A program made the position numbers and the translations under genes. From assembly GCF_026341775.1 (NCBI RefSeq), contig NZ_JAPEOB010000002.1:2542001-2606000 (forward strand): a DNA stretch of 64,000 nt. Reading direction: 5' to 3'. The notes beneath the pieces were generated by a model. The model had not been told where the DNA came from, did not search any database, and saw only the letters and a list, made by a program, of their open reading frames with translations. Shown piece by piece: positions 34,526-43,030 of the stretch. The stretch's first letter is position 1, and each line of letters opens with the position of its first letter. Source of the stretch: Streptomyces sp. NBC_00654 (GTDB taxonomy: Bacteria > Actinomycetota > Actinomycetes > Streptomycetales > Streptomycetaceae).

Positions 34526-36145
34526 TTACTTCCTCTTCCGGCCGGACAGCTTGCGGCGCAGCCGCGCCAGCATCCCGGGCCTGGTCTCCCACAGCGGGGC
34601 CGTCGTGATCACGAGCCGGCCCTTGGTGTTCGGATTCGCGGCGACGCGATAGGGGACGGCCCGCCCCCACCGCCGCGCCAGTGGCATCGGCAGTCCGTCG
34701 GTGCGCACGGGGATCTCGTACGTCGAGCCCGCCACATCGGCGTAGACCCGCACACCCCGCTTCGCCTTGACGGGCTGGATCGGGATGCGGGCGCTCAGCA
34801 GGGTGCCCCGGCCCTCGCCCGCGGGCTCCCTGACGAACTCTCCGACCGCCTCGGGGCACCGGGCGTCCTTGGGCATCCGCAGCGCTCCCGGCTTGTCCGC
34901 GCTCTTGGGCATCGCGCCCTGCGCCAGGGCGACCACGGCCGAGGACGTGTCACCGATGATCCCGAGCCGCAGCCTCAGGGCGAGGGACAGCTCCGCCCCG
35001 TCCTGCTCCCACGCGGCCGACTCCAGCTCCGTGCTCTTCGAGAGCCTGCCCGGTACCGCCTCGCCGAGCACCTCGTAGAAGCGGTCCTCCAGGCCGACCG
35101 CGTCGTCCCGGAAGCCAGGGTAGGCGGCGAAGGCCCGCCCGCCCTCCAGGAAGAACGGCGGGGCCCCGTGCTCGGTCTCGTCCGCGATGGCGCGGCTGAG
35201 CTCCTCGACGGCACCGCGCCGGGCGAGACCGAAGCGCACCCGTCGCGTCACCCCCGTACCGTCGCGCAGGCCGTCGGTGTAGTACTCGTCCAACAAGGCG
35301 GCCAAGCCCTCGCACACCAGGCGCTTGGTGCCGGTGTCGAGGGCGGGGAAGTCCTTCTGCAGGAGCTTGGACAGCTCCCAGTCGAAGTGCCGCTTGAACA
35401 CGGCGTCGCGCTGCGGGCCCGGCTCGATGAGACCGGCCGTGTGCTTCATGATCTTCGCGGTGCACCGGAGCCGGGCCAGATGGTCGGCCCGGTAGGTGAT
35501 GTTGCTCGCGTCACCGCGCTTGACCGCGTAGTAGTACGTGTAGTCGGAGAGCACCGAGATCCTGCGGGCCCGGACGCACGCCTCGATCGTGAACGGCTGG
35601 TCACTGCCGACCGGCAGGTCCTCCGGGAACCGCAGGCCGTGCTTCTCCACCAGTTCACGGCGGAAGAGCTTGGTGTTGGCCAGCGTGAACGGAAGAGCCG
35701 AGGTGTAGAGGCTGATATCCGGATTGTTCCCGGTGTACAGCTTCTGGTGGACATAACGGCCGTTCGTCCCGACCATCTTGCCGACGACCACATCGGAGTC
35801 GTGCTTGTCGGCGCAGGCCACCATCCGTTCCAGCGCCTCTTCACCGAGGTAGTCGTCGGAACCGATGAAGTAGACATAACGCCCGGTGGCGATGTCCAGG
35901 GCCCGATTACTGGGAGCGGCCGGCCCGCCGGAATTCTCCTGGTGAATAACCTTGACCGTATCCGGATAAAGCGCCGCGAAACGGTCCAGTTCGTTACCGC
36001 TGTCGTCGGTGGACCCGTCGTCCACCGCGATCACTTCGAGCCGCTCCCGTCCGATGCTCTGTCCCACGAGCGAATTCAGACACTCGGTGAGATACGGCAT
36101 GGTGTTGTAAACGGCTACGACGACGGTGACAGCCGGTTCGGTCAA
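34526..36145 (-). CDS. Family 2 glycosyltransferase with C-terminal extension
   Basis: 539 residues. The GT-A domain is at residues 1-230: VTVVVAVYNTMPYLTECLNS, VIAVDDGSTDDSGNEL, NSGGPAAPSNRAL, YFIGSDDYLGEEALERM and SDQPFTIEACVRARR. In the DxD region the first Asp is replaced, reading GSDD. Helical and then beta-rich parts (to 539) are not recognised and may bind the polymer. Start: a TTG at 36145 whose last two bases overlap the upstream stop TGA; no better start precedes the conserved VTVVVAVYN. Paralogue of the GT2 at 17572-18810. The TTG/TGA overlap implies translational coupling. Confidence 0.86.
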   Translation of the reverse strand: MTEPAVTVVVAVYNTMPYLTECLNSLVGQSIGRERLEVIAVDDGSTDDSGNELDRFAALYPDTVKVIHQENSGGPAAPSNRALDIATGRYVYFIGSDDYLGEEALERMVACADKHDSDVVVGKMVGTNGRYVHQKLYTGNNPDISLYTSALPFTLANTKLFRRELVEKHGLRFPEDLPVGSDQPFTIEACVRARRISVLSDYTYYYAVKRGDASNITYRADHLARLRCTAKIMKHTAGLIEPGPQRDAVFKRHFDWELSKLLQKDFPALDTGTKRLVCEGLAALLDEYYTDGLRDGTGVTRRVRFGLARRGAVEELSRAIADETEHGAPPFFLEGGRAFAAYPGFRDDAVGLEDRFYEVLGEAVPGRLSKSTELESAAWEQDGAELSLALRLRLGIIGDTSSAVVALAQGAMPKSADKPGALRMPKDARCPEAVGEFVREPAGEGRGTLLSARIPIQPVKAKRGVRVYADVAGSTYEIPVRTDGLPMPLARRWGRAVPYRVAANPNTKGRLVITTAPLWETRPGMLARLRRKLSGRKRK

Positions 36146-37167
36146 CTGGCCACACCCTCGAACGGCGCGTCCAGGTCCTTCAGCGACACCGCGAGTCCGG
36201 TCGACGCCGATTCGAGCACGGCGGCGGCCACCTCCACGGTACGGAGCCCCTGGCGCAGGGTGCAGATGTCGGACGACTTCCCCTGCACGGCGTCCCGGAA
36301 CAGCTCGTGCTCGACGAGCAGCGGCTCGCGCTTCGGGATGGCGTAGCGGATCATGTCGCCCTCGGAGACCCCGCGGAACGCGCGCAGCGCCTCCCACTCG
36401 GTGGTCACCGACGCGTTCGAGTGGAACGTGAGGTCGGCGGTGAGGGTGTCGGCGATGAAGCAGCCGCGCTCACCGGTGACCGAGGTGAACCGCTCCTTGA
36501 GCGGGCTCAGCCAGTTGACCAGGTGGTTGACCATCGTGCCGTCCGAGAGCTGGCCCACGGCGGAGACCATGTCCTCGTGCGGGCGGCCGGACTTCGACAC
36601 GGTGTGGGCCGCGATCGAGTTGTACGTCTGACCGGTCACCCAGCCCGTCAGGTCGATGTCGTGGGTCGCGAGGTCCTTGACGACGCCGACGTCGGCGATC
36701 CGGTGCGGGAAGGGACCCTGACGCCGGGTGACGACCTGGTACACATCACCGAGTTCGCCGGCCTCCAGACGGCTGCGCAGCGAGCGCAGGGCCGGGTTGC
36801 AGCGTTCGATGTGGCCGACACCGGCCACCAGGCCGCGCGCCTCGAAGGCCTCGACGAGCCGGCGGGCGCCCTCCACGGTGTCCGCGAGCGGCTTCTCGAT
36901 CAGCGCGCAGACACCGGCGTCGGCGAGCTGCAGGCCGACTTCCTCGTGCAGCCCGGTGGGGCAGGCCACGACGGCGTAGTCGATGCCCAGGGCGATGAGT
37001 TCCTCGACGGTCGACAGGACGGGGGCGCCCTGCGCCCAGCCGTTCTTGTCGCCCATCGGGTCGACGACGCCGACCAGGTCCACACCCTCCAGGCCGGCGA
37101 GCACCCGGGCGTGGTGGCGGCCCATGGAGCCGAGCCCGATGAGGCCGGCCTTCAGTACGGCGCTCAC
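36142..37167 (-). CDS. Gfo/Idh/MocA-type sugar 3-dehydrogenase (WbpB-like)
   Basis: 341 residues of the Gfo/Idh/MocA family: the nucleotide motif GLIGLGSMGRHHARVL, CPTGLHEEVGLQLADAG, the ALIEKPLADT active-site lysine motif, VGHIERCNPALRSL, DLATHDIDLTGWVTG. WbpB/WlbA enzymes oxidise C3 of UDP-GlcNAcA, regenerating NADH from an internal 2-oxoglutarate cycle. The GTG start at 37167 overlaps the stop of the aminotransferase (GTGA), the usual partner in a coupled dehydrogenase-aminotransferase pair. The 3-keto product would be taken by the aminotransferase encoded just before. Specificity is inferred from context. Confidence 0.88.
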   Translation of the reverse strand: MSAVLKAGLIGLGSMGRHHARVLAGLEGVDLVGVVDPMGDKNGWAQGAPVLSTVEELIALGIDYAVVACPTGLHEEVGLQLADAGVCALIEKPLADTVEGARRLVEAFEARGLVAGVGHIERCNPALRSLRSRLEAGELGDVYQVVTRRQGPFPHRIADVGVVKDLATHDIDLTGWVTGQTYNSIAAHTVSKSGRPHEDMVSAVGQLSDGTMVNHLVNWLSPLKERFTSVTGERGCFIADTLTADLTFHSNASVTTEWEALRAFRGVSEGDMIRYAIPKREPLLVEHELFRDAVQGKSSDICTLRQGLRTVEVAAAVLESASTGLAVSLKDLDAPFEGVAS

Positions 37168-38282
37168 AGGTTCTCCCCCAGCGCGTTCACGGCGGCGGCG
37201 ATGCGCGCCAGGTCGCCCTCGGTGAGCGAGGGGTGCACCGGCAGCGAGACGACCTCGGCGGCGGCCCGCTCGGTCTCCGGCAGATCCCAGGTGCGGCCGG
37301 CCTTCTGGTCCGGCTCCCAGTAGGGCTTGAGCCGGTGGATCGGCGTCGGGTAGTAGACCGCGTTGCCGACGCCCGCCTCGGTGAGCTTCGCCATCGCGGC
37401 GTCCCGGTCGCCCCGCACCCGGATCGTGTACTGGTGGTAGACGTGACGGGCGCCCTCGGCGACCGGCGGCGTCACGACGCACGGCGCGGTGATGTGCGCG
37501 TCGAGGTACGCCGCGTTGGCACGGCGCTGCTCGGTCCAGGCGTCCAGCTTGGTCAGCTGCACCCGGCCGACGGCGGCGGACACGTCCGTCATACGCATGT
37601 TGGCGCCGACGATCTCGTTGGCGTACCGCTGCTCCATGCCCTGGTTGCGCAGCAGGCGCAGGGTGCGGGCGGTCTCCGCGTCGGCGGTGGTGACCATGCC
37701 TCCCTCCAGCGAGTGCATGTTCTTGGTGGGGTAGAAGCTGAAGGTGCCGCCCGCGCCGAACGCGCCGACGGGGGTCCCGTTCAGCGCCGCGGCGTGTGCC
37801 TGGCAGGCGTCCTCGACCACGGCGAGCTTGTGCTTGTCCGCGATGGGCATGAGCCTGTCCATCGCCGCCGGGTGACCGTAGAGGTGCACGGGCATGATCG
37901 CGGCGGTGCGCGGGGTGATCGCGGCCTCGACCGCGGCCGGGTCGAGGCCGAAGCTGCCGGGCTCGATGTCGGCGAAGACGACGTCGGCGCCGACCAGGCG
38001 GACCGCGTTCGCGGACGCGGCGAAGGAGAAGGAGGGGACGATCACCTCGTCGCCCGGACCGATGCCCAGGGCGAGCAGCAGCAGGTGAAGTGCCGAGGTG
38101 CCCGAGTTGACGGCGACACAGTGCCGGCCGTCGACCAGGTCCGAGAAGCCTTCCTCGAAGGCCGCGACCTCGGGCCCCTGCACCACGCGGCCGCTGCGCA
38201 GTACGCGTACCGCGGCCTCGATCTCGTCTTCCCCGATGACCGGGCGGGCAGCAGGAATCGGCTGCTCGTTGATGCTCGTCAT
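37164..38282 (-). CDS. DegT/DnrJ/EryC1/StrS aminotransferase (WbpE-like)
   Basis: 372 residues of the PLP sugar aminotransferase family. ATG 38282 preceded by AAGGAGG. Motifs: VVQGPEVAAFEEGF, VNSGTSALHLLLLALGIGPGDEVIVPSFSF, VVEDACQAHAA with the PLP-binding Asp 158, the Schiff-base lysine K187 in FYPTKNMHSLEGG, GANMRMTDVSAAVGRVQL and PTPIHRLKPY. It would transfer an amino group to C3 of the 3-keto uronic sugar nucleotide. First gene of a coupled four-gene run (aminotransferase, oxidoreductase, GT2, 6-dehydrogenase). Confidence 0.92.
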   Translation of the reverse strand: MTSINEQPIPAARPVIGEDEIEAAVRVLRSGRVVQGPEVAAFEEGFSDLVDGRHCVAVNSGTSALHLLLLALGIGPGDEVIVPSFSFAASANAVRLVGADVVFADIEPGSFGLDPAAVEAAITPRTAAIMPVHLYGHPAAMDRLMPIADKHKLAVVEDACQAHAAALNGTPVGAFGAGGTFSFYPTKNMHSLEGGMVTTADAETARTLRLLRNQGMEQRYANEIVGANMRMTDVSAAVGRVQLTKLDAWTEQRRANAAYLDAHITAPCVVTPPVAEGARHVYHQYTIRVRGDRDAAMAKLTEAGVGNAVYYPTPIHRLKPYWEPDQKAGRTWDLPETERAAAEVVSLPVHPSLTEGDLARIAAAVNALGENL

Positions 38283-38548
38283 GGACGTCCTCCTTGAACA
38301 CCGCAAGAGCTCTTAACAGGCAGAGGTCTGGGGTGCGGGACGTCTCACGAGGCCGCGCCTAACCCCACCGGCACAATGCCGACGCCCTGCCGAGGATTCT
38401 GGGTCCGGTCTGTCCGCCACCGGGCCGGTCACCGATTGTAGTTTCTGTTCAGAACCGCTACAGGCCAGCAACCGCCGTCACATTATCAGGGATTTCTCAG
38501 GCGATTTCGGGCCCGTTAACCCGTGCTTGCATCAGTTCTGAAACAAAG
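38283..38548 (-). promoter_or_regulatory. Promoter region of the aminotransferase operon
   Basis: About 265 bases with no credible gene. They are noticeably more AT-rich at 38440-38520 than the surrounding coding DNA. A TACAAT hexamer on the minus strand near 38440 is a candidate -10, but no good -35 sits 16-18 bases before it. Together with the terminator at 38549-38587 this fills the space between rne and the glycan island. Confidence 0.45.
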
Positions 38549-38587
38549 CACGTGTCCCGCCCCGAAGGCTTCGGGGCGGGACACGTG
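38549..38587 (-). terminator. Terminator of rne
   Basis: Perfect 19-base inverted repeat (CACGTGTCCCGCCCCGAAG with its complement) with a one-base centre, so an effective tight loop, 26 bases beyond the rne stop. One of the strongest hairpins in the window. Confidence 0.85.
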
Positions 38588-38612
38588 AGTTGAACTGTCG
38601 GTTACGGAATCA

Positions 38613-41600
38613 TCAACTGCCGGACTCCGTGCCCTCCGCTGACGGCGCCGAAGCGGTCACGGAAGGCGACGACTGCTCTGCGGCGACCGTCTTCTTCGTG
38701 GCCTTCTTCGCCGTCGTCTTCTTCGCGGTGGTCTTCTTGGCGGCCGTCTTCTTCGCGGCGGTCTTCGCAGCCGTCTTCGTGGCGGCGGCCTTCTTGGCCG
38801 GCGCCTTCTTGGCGGTCTTGCGTGCCGTCTTCTTCGCCGGCGCCTCGGCGGCCTGGGCCTCCGCAGCCGGTGCGTCGGCGGCAGGTGCCTCGGCGGCGGG
38901 TGCCCCGGACGCGGGGGTACCGGTCACGACCACGACCGCCTGCTCCTCGGCACCCGCGGGCGAGCCCGCCGGAGCGGTGACCTTACGGGTCACCCGGCGC
39001 CGGGCACGCGGCGGGGCGGCCGGGGCCTCGGTGACCTCGGGCGCGGGCGCCTCGACGACCGGGTCCTCGGCGGCGACCGGCTCCGCGGTGGGCTCGGCCG
39101 GCCGGACCGGCTCCGCCGCCTCGGCCTGCTTCGGCGAACCCGCCGGGGCGGACGCCTTCCGGATCGCACGGCGACGCGTCCGGCCCTGCGGTGCCGCCTC
39201 GGCCTCGGGGGCCGCAGCGGCCACCGGGGTCTCGACGACCGGCTCGGGCCCGGCCTGCGCCTCGCTCACCGGGGCGCTCTCCGCCGGAGCGGCCTCCGCG
39301 ACCGGGGCGGTCTCCGCGACCGGCGCCGGAGCGGCGGCCTTCGGCGCTCCGGCCGGGGCCGACACCTTGCGGGTCGCACGGCGACGGCCGCGTCCACGCG
39401 TGGCGGCGGCCTCCGCCTCGGCCGGGCTGCTGTACAGCTCCTCGTCCGCGACGAACTCCGGCTCGGGCAGCGCCACCGGGGCGGCGACCTCCGCGGCCAG
39501 CTCGGCCTCGGTCTCGTCCGCGTGCTCGGCGCCGTGCTCGTGGTGCTCGGCGTACTGCTCGTGCTCGTGCTCCTGGCCCGCGCCGCCGCGGCCGCGCTTC
39601 TTGGAACGCTTGCCACCGCCGCCACCGGCGGACGTCGGCTGCTCCATGTGCACGATCACACCGCGCCCGTTGCAGTGGACGCAGGTCTCGGAGAAGGACT
39701 CCAGCAGACCCTGGCCCACCCGCTTGCGGGTCATCTGGACCAGGCCCAGCGAAGTGACCTCGGCGACCTGGTGCTTCGTACGGTCGCGGCCCAGGCACTC
39801 CAGCAGTCGCCGCAGCACCAGATCCCGGTTGGACTCCAGCACCATGTCGATGAAGTCGACGACGACGATACCGCCGAGGTCGCGCAGCCGCAGCTGACGC
39901 ACGATCTCCTCGGCCGCCTCCAGGTTGTTCTTGGTGACGGTCTCCTCAAGGTTGCCGCCCTGACCGGTGAACTTTCCGGTGTTGACGTCGACGACGACCA
40001 TGGCCTCGGTCTTGTCGATCACCAGCGAGCCGCCGCTGGGCAGGTAGACCTTGCGGTCCAGCGCCTTCATCAGCTGCTCGTCGATCCGGTACGTCGCGAA
40101 GACGTCGACCTCGGAGGTCCAGCGCGACAGGCGCTCCGTCAGGTCCGGCGCGACGTGCGAGACATAGCCGTGGATGGTCTCCCACGCGTCGTCGCCGCTC
40201 ACGATGACCTTCGAGAAGTCCTCGTTGAAGATGTCGCGGACGACCCGGACGGTCATGTCCGGCTCGCCGTAGAGCAGCGTCGGCGCGTTGGAGCTGCCGC
40301 TGTTCTTCGACTTCTTCTGGATCTCCTCCCACTGCTGCTGGAGCCGCTCGACATCACGGCGCAGCTCGTCCTCGCTCGCGCCCTCGGCGGCGGTGCGCAC
40401 GATGACGCCCGCGTCCTCGGGAACGATCTTCTTGAGGATGGTCTTCAGCCGGGACCGCTCGGTGTCGGGCAGCTTGCGGCTGATCCCGGTCATCGAGCCC
40501 TCGGGCACGTACACCAGGTAGCGGCCGGGCAGCGAGACCTGGCTGGTCAGGCGGGCGCCCTTGTGGCCGATCGGGTCCTTCGTCACCTGGACGAGGACCG
40601 ACTGGCCGGACTTGAGAGCCGTCTCGATCCGGCGCGGCCCGTGTGCCATGCCGAGCGCCTCGAAGTTGACCTCACCGGCGTACAGGACGGCGTTGCGGCC
40701 CTTGCCGATGTCGACGAAGGCGGCCTCCATGGACGGCAGAACGTTCTGCACCTTGCCCAGGTAGACGTTGCCGACGTAGCTGGTGGCCTGCTCCTTGTTG
40801 ACGTAGTGCTCGACGAGCACGTTGTCCTCGAGGACGCCGATCTGGGTGCGCTCGCCGCTCTGGCGGACGACCATCACCCGCTCGACGGCCTCGCGGCGGG
40901 CCAGGAACTCCGCCTCGGTGATGATCGGGACGCGGCGGCGGCCCTGCTCACGGCCTTCGCGGCGGCGCTGCTTCTTCGCCTCCATACGGGTCGAGCCCTT
41001 GATGGACTGGACCTCGTCGAAGCCGGTGCCGGGCTCGCGCTCTTCCTTCTTGCGGGGCTCCCGGACCTTGACGACCGTACGCTCCGGGTCGTCCTGACCG
41101 TTGTCGGCCTCGGCGGAGGCGTCACCGCTGCGACGGCGGCGGCGACGGCGGCGACGGCTGCTGCTCGAACCGGCGGCCGAGGAGTCGTTGTCCTCCTCGT
41201 CCTCCGCCTCGTCGGCGTCCTGCCCCTGGTGCTCGTCCTCGGCGGAACGCTCGGAACGCTCGGAGCGGTCGGAGCGGTCGGAGCGGTCGGCGGGTGCCTC
41301 GTCGGTGTGCTGCTCGGCGTCGTCCGCGTCGTTGGTCTCACCGCGGCGACGGCGGCGGCCACCACGACGGCGACGGCGCGAGGGCCGGTCCCCGTACTCG
41401 TCGGTGTCGTCCCCCTCGCCCTCGTGCTCGGCGTCCGCACCGGTCTCGGGCTCGTCCTGCTCGTGCGCGGGCTGCTCGACGGGCTCCTCCACCGGGGCGG
41501 CGGGAGCGGCGGTCTGCTCGGGCTCGGCGGCCTCACCGCGACGGCGGCGACGGCGGCGCGAGCCGCCCTGCGGCGCGGCCTCGGGGGCTTCGGCCTCGGC

Positions 41601-42803
41601 GGGCGCGGCCGGCTGGGCGGTCTCGGCCTCGGCGGTCAGCTCCTCCTCGGCCTCGTCGATCTCGTCGTACGGGGTGACCGGACCGGCGGCGGCAGCGGCG
41701 GCGGCCGCGGTCTCGGGGGTCTGGAACATCGGCTCGGCGAAGACCGGCGCCTGGAAGACGGCCACGGCGGGGCGCGCGGCACGGCGGCCCTTGCGGGTGG
41801 GCTCCTCGGTCTTGCCGGTGAACTCCGGCCGACCCGCGGCGGCGGTGGCGCGACGGCGCTGACGGCCGCGCGGTGCGGCTTCCTCGACCTCGGCGGTCTC
41901 GGCGGCCAGCTCCTCGGCGACGGCCTCGGGGAGGCTCTCGCCGGTCTCGGCGGCCAGTTCCTCGGCGGTGGCCTCGGTGGGCTGCGGGGCACCGGCGGGA
42001 GCGGTGGCCTTACGGGTCGCACGGCGGCGGGCACGCGGCGCGGGAGCCTCGGCCTCCTCGACGACAGGCGCGGTCACGGGCTCGACGATCTCGACGGCGC
42101 TCTCCACGGCCTCGGCGCTCTGCGGCGCACCGGCCGGAGCGGTGGCCTTGCGCGTGGCACGGCGACGGGCACGCGGCGCCGGAGCCTCGGCCTCCTCGAC
42201 GACCTCGGCGACGGGCGCCTCGGCGACCACCGGCTCGGCCACGACAGCGGCTTCCGCGGACTGCGGGGCACCCGCCGGAGCGGTGGCCTTACGGGTCGCA
42301 CGGCGACGGGCGCGGGGAGCCGGCGGCTCCTCGACGACCTCGGCGGCCACCGCGGGCTCCACGATCTCCACGGCCTCGGCGCTCTGCGGCGCACCGGCCG
42401 GAGCCGTCGCCTTACGGGTCGCACGGCGACGGGCACGCGGCGCCGGAGCCTCGGCCTCCTCGACGACCTCAGCGACCTCGGCGACGGGCGCCTCGGCGAC
42501 CACCGGCTCGGCCACAACAGCGGCTTCCGCGGCCTGCGGCGCACCGGCCGGAGCCGTCGCCTTACGGGTCGCACGGCGACGGGCGCGCGGTGCGGGGGCC
42601 TCGGCCTCGTCCGGCGCGGCGTCCGTGCTCGCGGAGACCTCGGCCTCGACGGCCGGCGTGCTGTCCTCGGTGCCCGGTACGCCCGCGGTGGGCGGGCCCG
42701 CGGGGCGGGAGGCCGCGCGGCGCCTGCGGCGCGGCGGCAGCTTGTCCCCGGGGGTGTTGTCTTCGGTGTTCCCGGTCGTACCGGGTTCGTTCGGCTCACT
42801 CAT
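38613..42803 (-). CDS. rne: Ribonuclease E/G family protein, very long (1396 aa)
   Basis: Central core: S1 domain (about 660-750, EQATSYVGNVYLGKVQNVLP), RNase E/G catalytic aspartates in VVDVNTGKF (about 942) and VVDFIDM (about 984), and the Zn-link CVHCNGRG (about 1043). Such enzymes cut single-stranded RNA, mature rRNA and decay mRNA. The first 600 residues hold five copies of a basic motif, RARRRATRKATAPAG, in acidic Ala/Glu/Val spacers, then charged blocks with several RRRRRR runs. The C-terminus has three further copies and ends (about 1324-1371) in a Lys/Ala AKK repeat like histone H1 tails. At about 1396 residues it is long even for streptomycete RNase ES. ATG 42803. Confidence 0.95.
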   Translation of the reverse strand: MSEPNEPGTTGNTEDNTPGDKLPPRRRRRAASRPAGPPTAGVPGTEDSTPAVEAEVSASTDAAPDEAEAPAPRARRRATRKATAPAGAPQAAEAAVVAEPVVAEAPVAEVAEVVEEAEAPAPRARRRATRKATAPAGAPQSAEAVEIVEPAVAAEVVEEPPAPRARRRATRKATAPAGAPQSAEAAVVAEPVVAEAPVAEVVEEAEAPAPRARRRATRKATAPAGAPQSAEAVESAVEIVEPVTAPVVEEAEAPAPRARRRATRKATAPAGAPQPTEATAEELAAETGESLPEAVAEELAAETAEVEEAAPRGRQRRRATAAAGRPEFTGKTEEPTRKGRRAARPAVAVFQAPVFAEPMFQTPETAAAAAAAAGPVTPYDEIDEAEEELTAEAETAQPAAPAEAEAPEAAPQGGSRRRRRRRGEAAEPEQTAAPAAPVEEPVEQPAHEQDEPETGADAEHEGEGDDTDEYGDRPSRRRRRGGRRRRRGETNDADDAEQHTDEAPADRSDRSDRSERSERSAEDEHQGQDADEAEDEEDNDSSAAGSSSSRRRRRRRRRSGDASAEADNGQDDPERTVVKVREPRKKEEREPGTGFDEVQSIKGSTRMEAKKQRRREGREQGRRRVPIITEAEFLARREAVERVMVVRQSGERTQIGVLEDNVLVEHYVNKEQATSYVGNVYLGKVQNVLPSMEAAFVDIGKGRNAVLYAGEVNFEALGMAHGPRRIETALKSGQSVLVQVTKDPIGHKGARLTSQVSLPGRYLVYVPEGSMTGISRKLPDTERSRLKTILKKIVPEDAGVIVRTAAEGASEDELRRDVERLQQQWEEIQKKSKNSGSSNAPTLLYGEPDMTVRVVRDIFNEDFSKVIVSGDDAWETIHGYVSHVAPDLTERLSRWTSEVDVFATYRIDEQLMKALDRKVYLPSGGSLVIDKTEAMVVVDVNTGKFTGQGGNLEETVTKNNLEAAEEIVRQLRLRDLGGIVVVDFIDMVLESNRDLVLRRLLECLGRDRTKHQVAEVTSLGLVQMTRKRVGQGLLESFSETCVHCNGRGVIVHMEQPTSAGGGGGKRSKKRGRGGAGQEHEHEQYAEHHEHGAEHADETEAELAAEVAAPVALPEPEFVADEELYSSPAEAEAAATRGRGRRRATRKVSAPAGAPKAAAPAPVAETAPVAEAAPAESAPVSEAQAGPEPVVETPVAAAAPEAEAAPQGRTRRRAIRKASAPAGSPKQAEAAEPVRPAEPTAEPVAAEDPVVEAPAPEVTEAPAAPPRARRRVTRKVTAPAGSPAGAEEQAVVVVTGTPASGAPAAEAPAADAPAAEAQAAEAPAKKTARKTAKKAPAKKAAATKTAAKTAAKKTAAKKTTAKKTTAKKATKKTVAAEQSSPSVTASAPSAEGTESGS
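41984..42600 (-). repeat. Five imperfect tandem repeats inside rne
   Basis: Five blocks of about 60 bases encode RARRRATRKATAPAGAPQ and are near-identical in DNA (starting near 41984, 42121, 42262, 42383 and 42535). They are separated by 60-90 bases of GC-rich acidic spacer, a period of about 120-150 bases. Near-identity including silent sites suggests recent expansion or gene conversion. Confidence 0.85.
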
Positions 42804-43030
42804 GCGGGCGGTTCTCCCGTCACGCTCCCGGGCGCCGCGCCTGATTCCGGTCCGGCACGGTCCGCTGATACGCGGTACCGCCGTCCGGGGCGCGGGCGCC
42901 GCACGGGAGCTGATGTCTGGCTCGCCGGTTCCGTACGCGTTGTACGCACGGCCTGGCGAAAGTCTTCTGGTCAGTGCGCGGCCCGACCCAGGTGGCTCCC
43001 GAGTCCAAGGGCTGCGCTACAACGACCGCC

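Noticed and set aside
41984..42600. Regularly spaced DNA repeats that might look like CRISPR
   Set aside because: The period is 120-150 bases with coding repeats in frame with rne, and spacers are not unique short sequences.
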